64,000 nucleotides of DNA from CBFHSF01 sp965658445. GTDB lineage: Bacteria; Bacteroidota; Bacteroidia; Flavobacteriales; Schleiferiaceae. The stretch spans positions 1 to 64,000 of the forward strand of contig CBFHSF010000001.1 in NCBI GenBank assembly GCA_965658445.1, in the 5' to 3' direction. Shown piece after piece: positions 52,282 to 60,652 of this stretch (the stretch's first letter is position 1; the number at the start of each line of letters is the position of its first letter). Below the pieces are notes generated by a model that was given only the letters and a program-made list of their open reading frames with translations, made no database searches and had not been told where the DNA came from. Made by a program: the position numbers and the translations under genes.

Positions 52282-53019
52282 TCAATACACAAATTGTATT
52301 TCTTTAAAGTCAAAGCGGAGTTTTTCTCCGCTTTCTTTTTGGATTAAAACGTGGCCACTGGGTTCTACTTCAACTATGTGTCCTGTAAATTCACCACTTC
52401 CGTCCACAAATTTTTCAGGTGTTCTTCCGATGAGTTTAGAATAGTAGAAGGGGTACAAGGCTTCCCAATCTTTTAAATGCACTTTGTTTGCGTTGTAAGC
52501 CATTTCTAATTGGTCCAAGAATAAATCCAAGGGAACGTGAATACCTGTCAATCCCTCTACAGACCCGGCATTTGGTGTTTCGTCAAACTCTTGACGATAT
52601 AAATTAAGTCCCAATCCCATAAGGGCGTGAGAAATGTTTTCGCCTCGAATTCCGGTTTCTATCAATATGCCTCCAACTTTTTTGCGATTGAGTACAATGT
52701 CATTAGGCCATTTGAGTTCAGCCAAAACACCAAAGGTTCTCAAGGCGTCAACTACAGAAACCGAAAAGAGCATATTTAGTGAAAAACGAAGTGACAGGGG
52801 AGTGGATTTGGGTTGCACTACCAATGTCATGAGTAGGGATTTTCCGGCGGAATCCTGCCATTGTGTCCCTCGTTGGCCTCTGCCTTTGCGTTGTGTTTGA
52901 GCCAGTATGACAGAGCCATCCATGGAGGGATTTCTCTTTAGCCATTCCAGTGCGGTCTCATTGGTGGAATCTAAGTCGCTGAATTTAAGAAGGTTCCATC
53001 TTTTCAAATAGTCTGTCAT
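52282..53019 (-). CDS. birA: Biotin--[acetyl-CoA-carboxylase] ligase (monofunctional)
   Basis: 245 residues. Attaches biotin to the carrier protein of acetyl-CoA carboxylase. Motifs: DSTNETALEWLKR, QRKGRGQRGTQW (adenylate-binding) and KWPNDIVLNRKKVGGILIE. It has the catalytic and C-terminal domains only, with no N-terminal HTH, so it is not a repressor. It serves the same enzyme as accA (7195). Divergent from rsfS. Confidence 0.93.
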   Translation of the reverse strand: MTDYLKRWNLLKFSDLDSTNETALEWLKRNPSMDGSVILAQTQRKGRGQRGTQWQDSAGKSLLMTLVVQPKSTPLSLRFSLNMLFSVSVVDALRTFGVLAELKWPNDIVLNRKKVGGILIETGIRGENISHALMGLGLNLYRQEFDETPNAGSVEGLTGIHVPLDLFLDQLEMAYNANKVHLKDWEALYPFYYSKLIGRTPEKFVDGSGEFTGHIVEVEPSGHVLIQKESGEKLRFDFKEIQFVY

Positions 53020-53069
53020 TTGGCTTTAATTTAGGATTGTTGGCATGTGTATTGCTCTTCCGAATTACC

Positions 53070-53077
53070 TATTTTTG
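53070..53077 (+). promoter_or_regulatory. Predicted -7 box upstream of rsfS
   Basis: TATTTTTG matches TAnnTTTG exactly, 25 bp before the rsfS ATG in the 83-bp divergent gap with birA. A TTG (53052) lies 15 bp upstream, slightly closer than the usual spacing. Confidence 0.5.
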
Positions 53078-53102
53078 AAAGAACATTGAGTCAACCAATA
53101 TA

Positions 53103-53474
53103 ATGAGTAAAGACCTAGAACAAAACTTTCCGGACCTGATACAGCAAATCGTAGAAGGAATGGATGACCTCAAGGCGCTGGACATTACCGTAATGGATAT
53201 GCGCGAAATTGAAAACTCTGTCACCGATTTTTTTGTTATTAGCCAAGGAACCTCCACCACACAGGTGAAGTCCATTAGCGATTCTATAGAAAAGAAGGTT
53301 AGAGAAGAGCTCGGCGAAAAGCCATGGCACATTGAAGGGGAAGCAGAATCCAACTGGATCTTACTCGATTATGTTTCGGCAGTAGCTCACGTTTTTTTAG
53401 ATGAGCAGAGAAAATTTTATGACCTTGAAGGGTTGTGGGGTGATGCGAAAATCACTGTACTCTCTCAAGACTAA
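53103..53474 (+). CDS. rsfS: Ribosomal silencing factor
   Basis: 123 residues. RsfS/Iojap family; binds ribosomal protein L14 and blocks subunit joining. Signatures: DLKALDITVMDMREIENSVTDFFVI, then WHIEGEAESNWILLDYVSAVAHVF and FYDLEGLWGDA. Normal length. It precedes ftsH by 27 bp in the same direction. Confidence 0.95.
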   Translation: MSKDLEQNFPDLIQQIVEGMDDLKALDITVMDMREIENSVTDFFVISQGTSTTQVKSISDSIEKKVREELGEKPWHIEGEAESNWILLDYVSAVAHVFLDEQRKFYDLEGLWGDAKITVLSQD

Positions 53475-53501
53475 AAGACATCAAGTTAGAAATGACATTT
53501 C

Positions 53502-55586
53502 ATGGAAAATAAAAACGACAAAAAAGAAAACCAGTTTAATAAACTGAAAGACCAGTTTTCTCCCAAGGGGCGAGGCAACCAGCCGGATCCCAAGAAGAAA
53601 TTCAATTGGTACTGGGTCTACCTCGGACTCTTTGTACTCTTTATCGGAATGAACTTCTTTGGTGGAGTAGAAACGGAATCTAAAGACATTGGCTTCTCAC
53701 AGTTCTCAGAAATGTTGGAGAACCAAGATGTGGACAAAGTCAAAATCATCAATGAGAAGGACATCCAAGTCTTCATCAAAGACGAAGCACTTAAAGAAAA
53801 CGAACAATACAAGGAGGTTGCTAAACCTCGATTTGGCGATGGGCTCAACCCGGGACCTCACTACGTTTTTGAGATGCCCGCAGAGACTTTTGAGTCTCGC
53901 TTGGATCGCTTCTACGACGAGCATCCCGATTTGGCTAAGGCCAATGGTCGCTTGGAGACCCAATACGATACTCAAACGGATCGTTGGGGAGATATCATCG
54001 CATGGACTTTCCCATTCATTATCATGATTGCCATCTGGCTCTTTATTATGAGAAGGATGAGTGGCGGAGGTGCCGGTGGAGGTTCGCAAATCTTCAACAT
54101 TGGTAAGTCCAAGGCACAAGTATATGACCAAGACACTAAGGTCAAGGTGACCTTTAACAATGTGGCTGGACTAGAAGGTGCCAAAGAGGAGATTCAGGAG
54201 ATTGTTGACTTCCTTAAAAACCCCAAAAAATACAATGACCTAGGAGGTAAGATTCCGAGAGGGGTATTGCTTTCAGGACCTCCGGGAACCGGTAAAACCT
54301 TATTGGCCAAAGCCGTTGCCGGCGAAGCCAAAGTTCCCTTCTTCTCCTTGTCTGGTTCTGACTTTGTGGAGATGTTTGTAGGAGTGGGTGCCTCTCGGGT
54401 TCGCGACTTGTTCAAACAAGCCAAAGAAAAGTCGCCGTGTATCATCTTTATTGATGAGATTGACGCCATTGGACGCGCACGTGGTAAATCCAATTTTAGC
54501 GGAGGTAATGACGAGAGGGAAAACACCTTGAACCAATTGCTTACCGAAATGGACGGCTTTGGAACGAATCAACACGTGATCGTTATTGCGGCCACTAACC
54601 GTGCAGATATTCTCGATAGAGCCTTGACGCGTGCGGGACGTTTTGATAGAATTGTATACGTTGATCTTCCAGACCTCAATGAGCGCCAAGAAATCTTCGA
54701 GGTACACCTCAAGCCACTGAAGCTCTCAGGAGATTTAGATATCGAATTATTGGCCAAGCAAACGCCTGGATTCTCAGGTGCTGATATTGCCAACGTTTGT
54801 AACGAAGCGGCCTTGGTAGCGGCTCGTAAGGACAAGAAGTCCATCGACAAGCAAGACTTCCTAGATGCCATTGATAGAATCGTAGGTGGTTTGGAGAAGA
54901 AATCTAAAATCATTACTCCTGAGGAGAAAAAGGTTATCGCATTCCACGAAGCGGGTCACGCAACGGTGAGTTGGATGACAGAATTTGCCTCACCCTTAGT
55001 TAAAGTAACCATCGTACCCAGAGGTAAGAGCCTCGGTGCTGCATGGTACCTTCCAGAGGAAAGACAGATTACCACAGCCGAGCAGATGAATGACGAAATG
55101 GCGGCAGCTCTCGGTGGGCGCGCAGCAGAAGAAATCATCTTTGGGAAAATTTCTACAGGAGCCTTGAGTGACCTAGAGAAAGTGACCAAACAAGCTCGTG
55201 CCATGGTAACGGTTTATGGTCTCAACGACAAACTAGGTAATATCACCTATTACGATAGCTCAGGTCAGTCAGATCAAACCTTTAGCAAGCCTTATTCTGA
55301 GAAGACGGCTCAGATGATTGATGAGGAGATTCACACCCTTATCGAAAATCAATATCAGAGAACGTTAGATATTCTTAGAGATAATAAAGACAAGCTTACG
55401 GAATTGGCGGAGCGTCTTTTGGAGAAAGAAGTGATTTTCAAGGAAGACTTGGAAAGCATCTTTGGACCCAGAAAATGGGGAAAACCAGAAGAAAATAAGA
55501 ATACCCTTACAGAACCCGAAAAGCTGGATGATGCCATTTTACCTTCTGAAGGCAGCTCGGAAAAGCCTTCTGAGTCAGAGGTTTAG
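53502..55586 (+). CDS. ftsH: ATP-dependent zinc metalloprotease FtsH
   Basis: 694 residues. Membrane-anchored AAA protease. Two transmembrane segments (about 30-47 and 165-185) flank a periplasmic domain. AAA: Walker A GPPGTGKTLLAKAVAGEA, Walker B CIIFIDEIDAIGRARG, and the second region of homology IAATNRADILDRALTRAGRF. The zinc site HEAGH follows near residue 480. An acidic C-terminal tail of about 50 residues (from FGPRKWGKPEEN) is present. A terminator follows. Confidence 0.97.
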   Translation: MENKNDKKENQFNKLKDQFSPKGRGNQPDPKKKFNWYWVYLGLFVLFIGMNFFGGVETESKDIGFSQFSEMLENQDVDKVKIINEKDIQVFIKDEALKENEQYKEVAKPRFGDGLNPGPHYVFEMPAETFESRLDRFYDEHPDLAKANGRLETQYDTQTDRWGDIIAWTFPFIIMIAIWLFIMRRMSGGGAGGGSQIFNIGKSKAQVYDQDTKVKVTFNNVAGLEGAKEEIQEIVDFLKNPKKYNDLGGKIPRGVLLSGPPGTGKTLLAKAVAGEAKVPFFSLSGSDFVEMFVGVGASRVRDLFKQAKEKSPCIIFIDEIDAIGRARGKSNFSGGNDERENTLNQLLTEMDGFGTNQHVIVIAATNRADILDRALTRAGRFDRIVYVDLPDLNERQEIFEVHLKPLKLSGDLDIELLAKQTPGFSGADIANVCNEAALVAARKDKKSIDKQDFLDAIDRIVGGLEKKSKIITPEEKKVIAFHEAGHATVSWMTEFASPLVKVTIVPRGKSLGAAWYLPEERQITTAEQMNDEMAAALGGRAAEEIIFGKISTGALSDLEKVTKQARAMVTVYGLNDKLGNITYYDSSGQSDQTFSKPYSEKTAQMIDEEIHTLIENQYQRTLDILRDNKDKLTELAERLLEKEVIFKEDLESIFGPRKWGKPEENKNTLTEPEKLDDAILPSEGSSEKPSESEV

Positions 55587-55623
55587 AGACTTATCCAAAC
55601 ATAGGGATTAAGAAAATCAGAAA

Positions 55624-55668
55624 ACATTGGCAGGGAAATTATGATAGTTCTCTGTCAATGTTTTATTT
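55624..55668 (+). terminator. Intrinsic terminator of ftsH
   Basis: ACATTG-GCAG-GGAA pairs with TTC-CTG-CAATGT with small mismatches around an A/T loop, followed by TTTTATTTTA. It lies 37 bp past the ftsH stop. Confidence 0.7.
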
Positions 55669-55697
55669 TAGTTCCATGTGTCAAATTATCTCGTTAA

Positions 55698-56330
55698 ATG
55701 GGTAGCGATTCCAAAGGCGGTTTTTTCTCAAAATTTATATCAGCTCTCAGTGGTAGACCTTCCGTTTCTGAGCAGGAGAATCCTGAGGTAAGTCCCTATG
55801 CGCCCAAAAAAGACGAGCCGGATGATTTGAAGTTTGTAAAGAAGTTTACCGAAGCTGGAGGTAACTTTCTCTACTGCGAATCCAATGAAGACGCCGTCTT
55901 CAACCTTCAAAAAATTCTTTTGGAAACCGGTGTCCGAAACTTATTTGTTCCGGAAGACCCCATTCGTTCTCTTTTGAACGGTCAAAAAGTACCCACTTCA
56001 CAAAATTGCGATTTAGCTGATGGTATTCTCACTTCGTGTGAAGCTTTGGTTTCTTTCAATGGAGGCATTATGATCGATGGGTTTCAGACGGGAGGAAAGA
56101 CGCTCTCTAGCCTTCCAGAGACACATATCATTTTTGGTAAGACCTCGTTGATTGTTCAGAACCTCTCTGCGGGAATGTCCAAAATCAACAACAAGTACAA
56201 AGAAAAACGCCCTTCTCAAATTACTACTCTTAAAGGGCCTAGAGACAAGGGTGTGTTGCAGGCTTCTGCTGATCCCAACAAAAAAAGAAACCTCTATTTA
56301 CTTCTCATAGAGGACGATTTAAAAGTATGA
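55698..56330 (+). CDS. LUD-domain protein (LutC/YkgG-like)
   Basis: 210 residues. The C-terminal two-thirds (about 60-205) is a LUD-type domain: CDLADGILTSCEALVSFNGG, HIIFGKTSLIVQNLSAGMSK and the C-terminal RNLYLLLIEDD. In other bacteria LutC acts in lactate oxidation with LutA/LutB, but no such genes are nearby. The N-terminal 55 residues are low-complexity and probably flexible. Its stop overlaps the cdsA start (ATGA), so it is coupled to phospholipid genes. Confidence 0.82.
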   Translation: MGSDSKGGFFSKFISALSGRPSVSEQENPEVSPYAPKKDEPDDLKFVKKFTEAGGNFLYCESNEDAVFNLQKILLETGVRNLFVPEDPIRSLLNGQKVPTSQNCDLADGILTSCEALVSFNGGIMIDGFQTGGKTLSSLPETHIIFGKTSLIVQNLSAGMSKINNKYKEKRPSQITTLKGPRDKGVLQASADPNKKRNLYLLLIEDDLKV

Positions 56331-57121
56331 ACGAAACATTAGTCAGAGCGCTCTCGGGTGCTGTCTACGTGGCTTTGATTGTGGCTGGAATCTGGTTTGG
56401 TCCTGAATCATGGGTTGCGCTCTCCACTGTATTTTTCATTTTGTGCGGATTGGAGTGGAGTCGACTTTCCAAAGCTGCCTTTGAAAAGCGCACCGTCACT
56501 CAATGGATATTAGGCCTTGCTCTCTATGGAGGATTTGCAGCTTGGGTAATCCAAGGTAATCCGCTTCCTGCATTACCTCTCGCAATACTCGCAGGTATTT
56601 TACTGATAGGCCACACGATTTACCTCTTTACGGATCAGCCCAAGAATTCAACGCTTTCTGCTGCCACATACTTGGCCTTTCCCCTGGGGATAGGATTGTT
56701 AATTCCCTATTCTACTGGAGAGTATAACCCATTGCTCCTCGTTGCTGTCTTTGCTGGAATTTGGGCCAATGATACCTTTGCCTACCTATCTGGTCGAGCT
56801 TTCGGAAAAACGAAACTGGCCCCTTCCATTAGTCCTAAAAAAACTTGGGAAGGATTTGCGGGAGGGCTCTTAGGCGTTTATGCAGTGCTGTTTCTGTTCA
56901 AAGAAAACTTGCCCTCCAATCAATGGTGGGAATTGGCCATTTTGGCCATTTTACTATCATCCGGATCTACGGTGGGAGATTTACTCGAATCCAAAATCAA
57001 GCGCAAAGCCGGCGTCAAAGATTCTGGAAATATCATGCCTGGGCACGGCGGAATGCTCGATCGATTGGATAGTTACCTTTTTGTGGCTCCTTTGTTTTAC
57101 CTTTACGCCGCCGTACTTTAA
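56327..57121 (+). CDS. cdsA: Phosphatidate cytidylyltransferase
   Basis: 264 residues, about eight hydrophobic segments. Makes CDP-diacylglycerol from phosphatidate and CTP. C-terminal signature STVGDLLESKIKRKAG followed by KDSGNIMPGHGGMLDRLDS, and FGKTKLAPSISPKKTWEGFA before it. ATGA overlap with the preceding gene; psd follows after 21 bp, the next step toward phosphatidylethanolamine being phosphatidylserine synthesis (gene not here). Confidence 0.96.
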   Translation: MNETLVRALSGAVYVALIVAGIWFGPESWVALSTVFFILCGLEWSRLSKAAFEKRTVTQWILGLALYGGFAAWVIQGNPLPALPLAILAGILLIGHTIYLFTDQPKNSTLSAATYLAFPLGIGLLIPYSTGEYNPLLLVAVFAGIWANDTFAYLSGRAFGKTKLAPSISPKKTWEGFAGGLLGVYAVLFLFKENLPSNQWWELAILAILLSSGSTVGDLLESKIKRKAGVKDSGNIMPGHGGMLDRLDSYLFVAPLFYLYAAVL

Positions 57122-57142
57122 TCGACCAAACACTATTGATTC

Positions 57143-57796
57143 ATGAAATTACACAGAGAAGGAAGGGCTTCATTGCTATTGGGAATGGTATTTATGTTGA
57201 TCATTTACCTCCTGACAGAGTTTGCCATTGAAAATGTAATTGTCAATTCCATACTTTGGGGAGTTGCGATTTTTATTCTTTTGTTTTTGATGTGGTTTTT
57301 CCGCGTTCCCAGCAGAAAAATGACCTTCGCCGACGATCAGGTGATTGCTCCAGCCGATGGAAAAGTCGTTGTGATTGAGGAAGTTGAAGATTCAGAATTC
57401 TTCAAAGGAAAGAGACTACAATTGTCTATTTTCATGTCTCCTTTAAACGTTCACGTAAACCGTTTTCCCATTCCTGGGAAAGTTACATATGCTAAATACC
57501 ATCCGGGCGCGTTCCTAGTAGCATGGCACCCTAAGAGTTCTACGCTCAACGAAAGAACCACCGTTGTAGTAGAGAATGAAAAAGGAGCTGTGATGTACCG
57601 TCAGATTGCCGGAGCGCTTGCCAGAAGGATTGTTATGTATGCAAAAGCAGGCCAAACCGTAAACCAAAACCAAGAATCTGGGTTTATTAAATTTGGGTCC
57701 CGTGTTGATTTGTTACTTCCCTTAGATGCTGAGATTCACGTAAAAGTGGGCGATAAGCCCCAAGGAGGAGTTACCAAAATTGCGACCCTTCCTTAG
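57143..57796 (+). CDS. psd: Phosphatidylserine decarboxylase (short type)
   Basis: 217 residues. Converts phosphatidylserine to phosphatidylethanolamine with a pyruvoyl group. N-terminal double hydrophobic stretch (about 12-52), APADGKVVVIEEVED, LQLSIFMSPLNVHVNRFP, and the auto-cleavage site FGSRVDLLLP with the GS pair near residue 193. This is the shorter class found in Bacteroidota and archaea. Probably co-transcribed with cdsA. The 3' flank (57812-57839) carries TGTTCAC/AATTGCC heptamers. Confidence 0.93.
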   Translation: MKLHREGRASLLLGMVFMLIIYLLTEFAIENVIVNSILWGVAIFILLFLMWFFRVPSRKMTFADDQVIAPADGKVVVIEEVEDSEFFKGKRLQLSIFMSPLNVHVNRFPIPGKVTYAKYHPGAFLVAWHPKSSTLNERTTVVVENEKGAVMYRQIAGALARRIVMYAKAGQTVNQNQESGFIKFGSRVDLLLPLDAEIHVKVGDKPQGGVTKIATLP

Positions 57797-57811
57797 AACA
57801 GAGAAGTACAT

Positions 57812-57839
57812 TGTTCACAATTGCCTGTTCACAATCCCT
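57812..57839 (+). repeat. Heptanucleotide repeat after psd
   Basis: TGTTCAC, AATTGCC, TGTTCAC, AATCCCT: a direct 14-bp repeat made of 7-mers. TGTTCAC is the reverse complement of the GTGAACA repeat at 7071. Confidence 0.6.
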
Positions 57840-57873
57840 TAAATTAGTGAGGCTTCTCACAGGGATTAATTAC

Positions 57874-57881
57874 TAGTTTTG
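57874..57881 (+). promoter_or_regulatory. Predicted -7 box upstream of the acyl-CoA-binding protein gene
   Basis: TAGTTTTG matches TAnnTTTG exactly, 21 bp before the ATG. No clear -33 element. Confidence 0.5.
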
Positions 57882-57901
57882 AATAATCAAGGAATAAGCA
57901 C

Positions 57902-58198
57902 ATGCCAAAAGAGTCCATTCAAGAGGAGTTTGAGCGATTTATAGAAATTGGACGTGTCATGCCAAAGCAGACGCCGGACAAAATGCTAATCGCTTATGGC
58001 TTTTACAAGCAGGCCCTAGTAGGGGACTGTGTAGAAGACCGTCCCAAAGAAAACTCTACGGTGGTAGAAACCTTTATGCACGATTCCTGGAAGCGCCTAA
58101 AGGGTATGGCAAAAGAAGAGGCAATGGGCAAGTACATAGCCTACATCAAAGAGTTATTGGTCGAAGAAAAGTTGACCGTAGCGAGTTTTTCCAAGTAA
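57902..58198 (+). CDS. Acyl-CoA-binding protein (ACBP) family
   Basis: 98 residues. ACBP helices: MLIAYGFYKQALVGDC (Tyr and Lys that contact acyl-CoA are kept), SWKRLKGMAKEEAMGKYIAYI at the C-terminal side. The Lys-Trp pair of eukaryotic ACBP (as in KAKWDAW) is replaced here by Met-His (FMHDSW), which could weaken CoA 3'-phosphate binding. It probably carries or buffers acyl-CoA in the cytoplasm. It follows the phospholipid genes cdsA and psd. Downstream lies repeat copy B. Confidence 0.88.
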   Translation: MPKESIQEEFERFIEIGRVMPKQTPDKMLIAYGFYKQALVGDCVEDRPKENSTVVETFMHDSWKRLKGMAKEEAMGKYIAYIKELLVEEKLTVASFSK

Positions 58199-58260
58199 AG
58201 AATTTATTGGTGTTGAGTAGTTTGCGGTGAACTGAGTGCGGGTTTTTAGAAAACATATTT

Positions 58261-58330
58261 TCCTAGTTCCTAGTTCCTAGTTCCTAGTTCCCAGTCCCTA
58301 GTTCCCAGTCCCTAGCCCTTAGTCCCTACC
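58261..58330 (+). repeat. Heptanucleotide tandem array, left flank of copy B
   Basis: About nine tandem 7-mers: CCTAGTT four times, then alternating CCCAGTC, CCTAGTT, CCCAGTC, CCTAGCC, CTTAGTC, CCTACC. It borders the REP-like hairpin at 58333. Confidence 0.9.
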
Positions 58331-58332
58331 TT

Positions 58333-58742
58333 CAGGGGCCACACCCCTGTCCCCGGTCTCAAGCTACAAGTTATTCCGAAAGTAACCCGTCAAGTAAACG
58401 CTTTCAGACGACACAATTCGCCTTCGGAAAAATCAACAAAGCCGAAAAGATAGATTCGGCTACAATCGATTGTTTTACGACTAATTAAATTTCGGTTTGT
58501 AACTTCTCTTGGGGAGGGCGTGATACACGCCCCGACTGAGGCGTTTTGAATCGGTTTCAACCGAATACAATTGATTAAATGACGCTTGGTGGTTTCGATC
58601 TGTGTAACTTTCCATGGGGAGGGAATCGTGGATTCCCCGGCCTAAGCTCATTCAGCCGAGTACTACCGAACGTAACCGATTCTTATAGTCTCAGATTTGG
58701 AATAATTCCGAAATTCACTCAGGGGAGGGGTCGTAGACCCCC
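58333..58742 (-). repeat. Modular REP-like intergenic repeat, copy B (inverted relative to copy A)
   Basis: Hairpins with the GGGGA foot at 58511-58533, 58616-58638 and 58722-58742, each starting 105-106 bp after the last, plus an oppositely facing one at 58333-58354. The core 58334-58484 matches copy A reverse-complemented at about 94 percent. Stems read GGGCGTG/CACGCCC, GGGAATC/GATTCCC and GGGGTC/GACCCC: sequence differs, pairing is perfect. No ORF of note lies in the gap 58199-58801. Confidence 0.88.
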
Positions 58743-58757
58743 TCAATAATCCAAGTT

Positions 58758-58808
58758 ATCTGTTACCTGTTATCTGTTGCCTGTTGCTCGTTGCCTGTTT
58801 CCTATTCC
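58758..58808 (+). repeat. Heptanucleotide tandem array, right flank of copy B
   Basis: Degenerate 7-mers based on CTGTTAC/CTGTTGC (CTGTTAC, CTGTTAT, CTGTTGC, CTGTTGC, TCGTTGC, CTGTTTC). It runs up to and slightly over the 3' end of cmk (stop at 58802). Confidence 0.8.
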
Positions 58809-59494
58809 CCAATCTCCTCCATCGCCCAATCCACAGCAATGACAAACTGTTCTTCGCGGCTTAGGTGTGAGTTGTCCAGAACGCGAGCATCATCTACTTG
58901 AATCAACGGGCTCTCTTCACGAGTCATATCAATATGATCTCTCTCCGTCAGGTTTTGTGCAACCGCTTCTAAAGTGACATCGTCACCCTTTGCCTTGAGC
59001 TCATCGAATCGCCTTTGCGCTCTGATTGCGGGATCTGCGGTCATAAAAATTTTCAATTCGGCATCGGGGAATACCACGGAGCCAATGTCCCTACCGTCCA
59101 TTACCACTTCCTTTTCTCTGCCCATTTCCTGTTGCAAGGCCACCATTTTTCTTCTGACCTCTGGGATGGCTGCAACCGAACTTACTTTTGAGGAGACTTC
59201 CAGGGTTCTAATGGTATCCTCGACGTTTTTACCGTTTAGGAAAGCGGAGTTTTTGTCCTCCTCGGGCATATACTCAAATGAAATGGTAATCTCAGAGAGT
59301 GCCTCAATGAGTTTCTCAACACGTATGCCCTCTGTGCCAATGAAATTGTTTTCTATAGCGTATAGGGCCACACAACGGTACATTGCGCCGGTATCTATAT
59401 ATCGATAGGAAAGTTTCTTTGCGAGGTTTTTAGCTAGCGTACTCTTCCCCGTAGAAGAGTAACCGTCTATGGCAATGGTGATTTTGTTTGGCAT
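58802..59494 (-). CDS. cmk: Cytidylate kinase
   Basis: 230 residues. Phosphorylates CMP/dCMP. P-loop GYSSTGKSTLAKNL, YRYIDTGAMYRCVALYAIE, MDGRDIGSVVFPDAELKIFM and RDHIDMTREESPL. Its last codons fall within the heptamer repeat next to copy B. It is 11 bp after porQ in the same operon, an arrangement conserved in Bacteroidota. Confidence 0.96.
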   Translation of the reverse strand: MPNKITIAIDGYSSTGKSTLAKNLAKKLSYRYIDTGAMYRCVALYAIENNFIGTEGIRVEKLIEALSEITISFEYMPEEDKNSAFLNGKNVEDTIRTLEVSSKVSSVAAIPEVRRKMVALQQEMGREKEVVMDGRDIGSVVFPDAELKIFMTADPAIRAQRRFDELKAKGDDVTLEAVAQNLTERDHIDMTREESPLIQVDDARVLDNSHLSREEQFVIAVDWAMEEIGE

Positions 59495-59505
59495 GAGGAT
59501 CAGTT

Positions 59506-60528
59506 CTAGAAATCTCCCAGGCGAGTGGTCACAGAAATGTGATGCATTCTTCCCGCGACATTCATATTGGTATTGGAGTATCCCAGTTTGAATTTGTAGA
59601 GCTTGAAGCCCAATCCAAAACTCAAACCCGCAGAAGACCTGCGCGTGGGAATCGCCATTTCTAATTGTTGTCTAAAGTGGTAACCTACGTTTAGGTAAAA
59701 TTTATCCGATGGGCTGAGTTCCGCAGAAAGGGCCACGTGACGGATTAATTTATTCCAAAAGTTGGGTTCGTTGTAAACCAGTTCTCCCGTTACAAAGTCA
59801 CGTGTATAGGCGTTGGGGTCGTCGTAAGTCAAATCCCATTGATGGAGCTTTTCTAAGTGAATTCCCCAACGTAGCGGAACGTGTTTGAATCGCTGTGAAA
59901 TGCTGTATTGCAAATCAAAGGGAAGTGTTTCTGTTGAGTTCGAAAACGGTGTGACCTGATAACCCACGTTTTTTGCCATCATGGACATGATGATCTGAGT
60001 GTTGGGAATTCTATACGTTGCCGCTAAGTCAAAGGCCATTCCCCATGACGAAAATTCAGCGTAAGCACCGTTGATGAGCTTCATGTTGGCTCCCACATTC
60101 CAATTGGTATCCAATGCATAACCCCATCCGATCTGAAACATGTAGTCGGCGGCGGTAAATTGCCCCACTACCTGAGAGTTGACCAAAGTTCTCTGAAAAT
60201 CTCCATAGTAGGCATACTTAAATCCCGCCATAAAAGTTCCGTATTTTTTGAAGTCATGGGCGTAGGCTACTTCTCCTAAACTCACATCAGCCGCCAAGGC
60301 AACGTAGTGAAATCCAAGTTGTCCACTGTATTCGGGATTGAGCAGAGAAGGGTTTACAAAACCAAAGCTGACATCTGCATCGGGGTGAGCTAAGTGCAAT
60401 CCGGAGAGCCCTGAAATTCTTGCAGAAGGGGTTACGTTCAAAAAACTGTAGACAGAAGTTCCTCCCACCTGAGAAAAACCGGTGAGGCTTGAGAGAATTC
60501 CCAAACTGAGGAGTAGTTTTTTGATCAT
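59506..60528 (-). CDS. porQ: Type IX secretion system protein PorQ
   Basis: About 340 residues. Signal peptide (MIKKLLLSLGILSSLTGFSQ), then the PorQ/PorV-type barrel opening VGGTSVYSFLNVTPSARISGLSGLHL, DADVSFGFVNPSLLNPEYSG and repeated strands. PorQ is a barrel component of T9SS, linked to sugar/lipid modification of cargo. ATG 60528 is chosen; the upstream frame adds 24 residues that do not look like a signal. Followed by cmk. Confidence 0.92.
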   Translation of the reverse strand: MIKKLLLSLGILSSLTGFSQVGGTSVYSFLNVTPSARISGLSGLHLAHPDADVSFGFVNPSLLNPEYSGQLGFHYVALAADVSLGEVAYAHDFKKYGTFMAGFKYAYYGDFQRTLVNSQVVGQFTAADYMFQIGWGYALDTNWNVGANMKLINGAYAEFSSWGMAFDLAATYRIPNTQIIMSMMAKNVGYQVTPFSNSTETLPFDLQYSISQRFKHVPLRWGIHLEKLHQWDLTYDDPNAYTRDFVTGELVYNEPNFWNKLIRHVALSAELSPSDKFYLNVGYHFRQQLEMAIPTRRSSAGLSFGLGFKLYKFKLGYSNTNMNVAGRMHHISVTTRLGDF

Positions 60529-60603
60529 AGAACAAAGAAAAGAATTATTGTCTAAACGCAGGTCTAGCCTGAATATTGAATGCGAAGAAAAAAAGCTCAA
60601 AAA

Positions 60604-60626
60604 GAAAGAATCCCGCCGAAGCGGGA
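60604..60626 (-). terminator. Intrinsic terminator of the acyl-CoA synthetase gene
   Basis: Perfect stem TCCCGC/GCGGGA with a four-base loop, followed on the minus strand by a T-rich stretch. It lies 27 bp after the acyl-CoA synthetase stop and repeats the hairpin core at 30019. Confidence 0.75.
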
Positions 60627-60652
60627 CCTTTCCGTAGGATGAAAAAAGAAGA

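Noticed and set aside
58261..58808. CRISPR array
   Set aside because: The repeats are 7-mers without spacers, and the larger units of 105 bp are related along their whole length; there are no cas genes.
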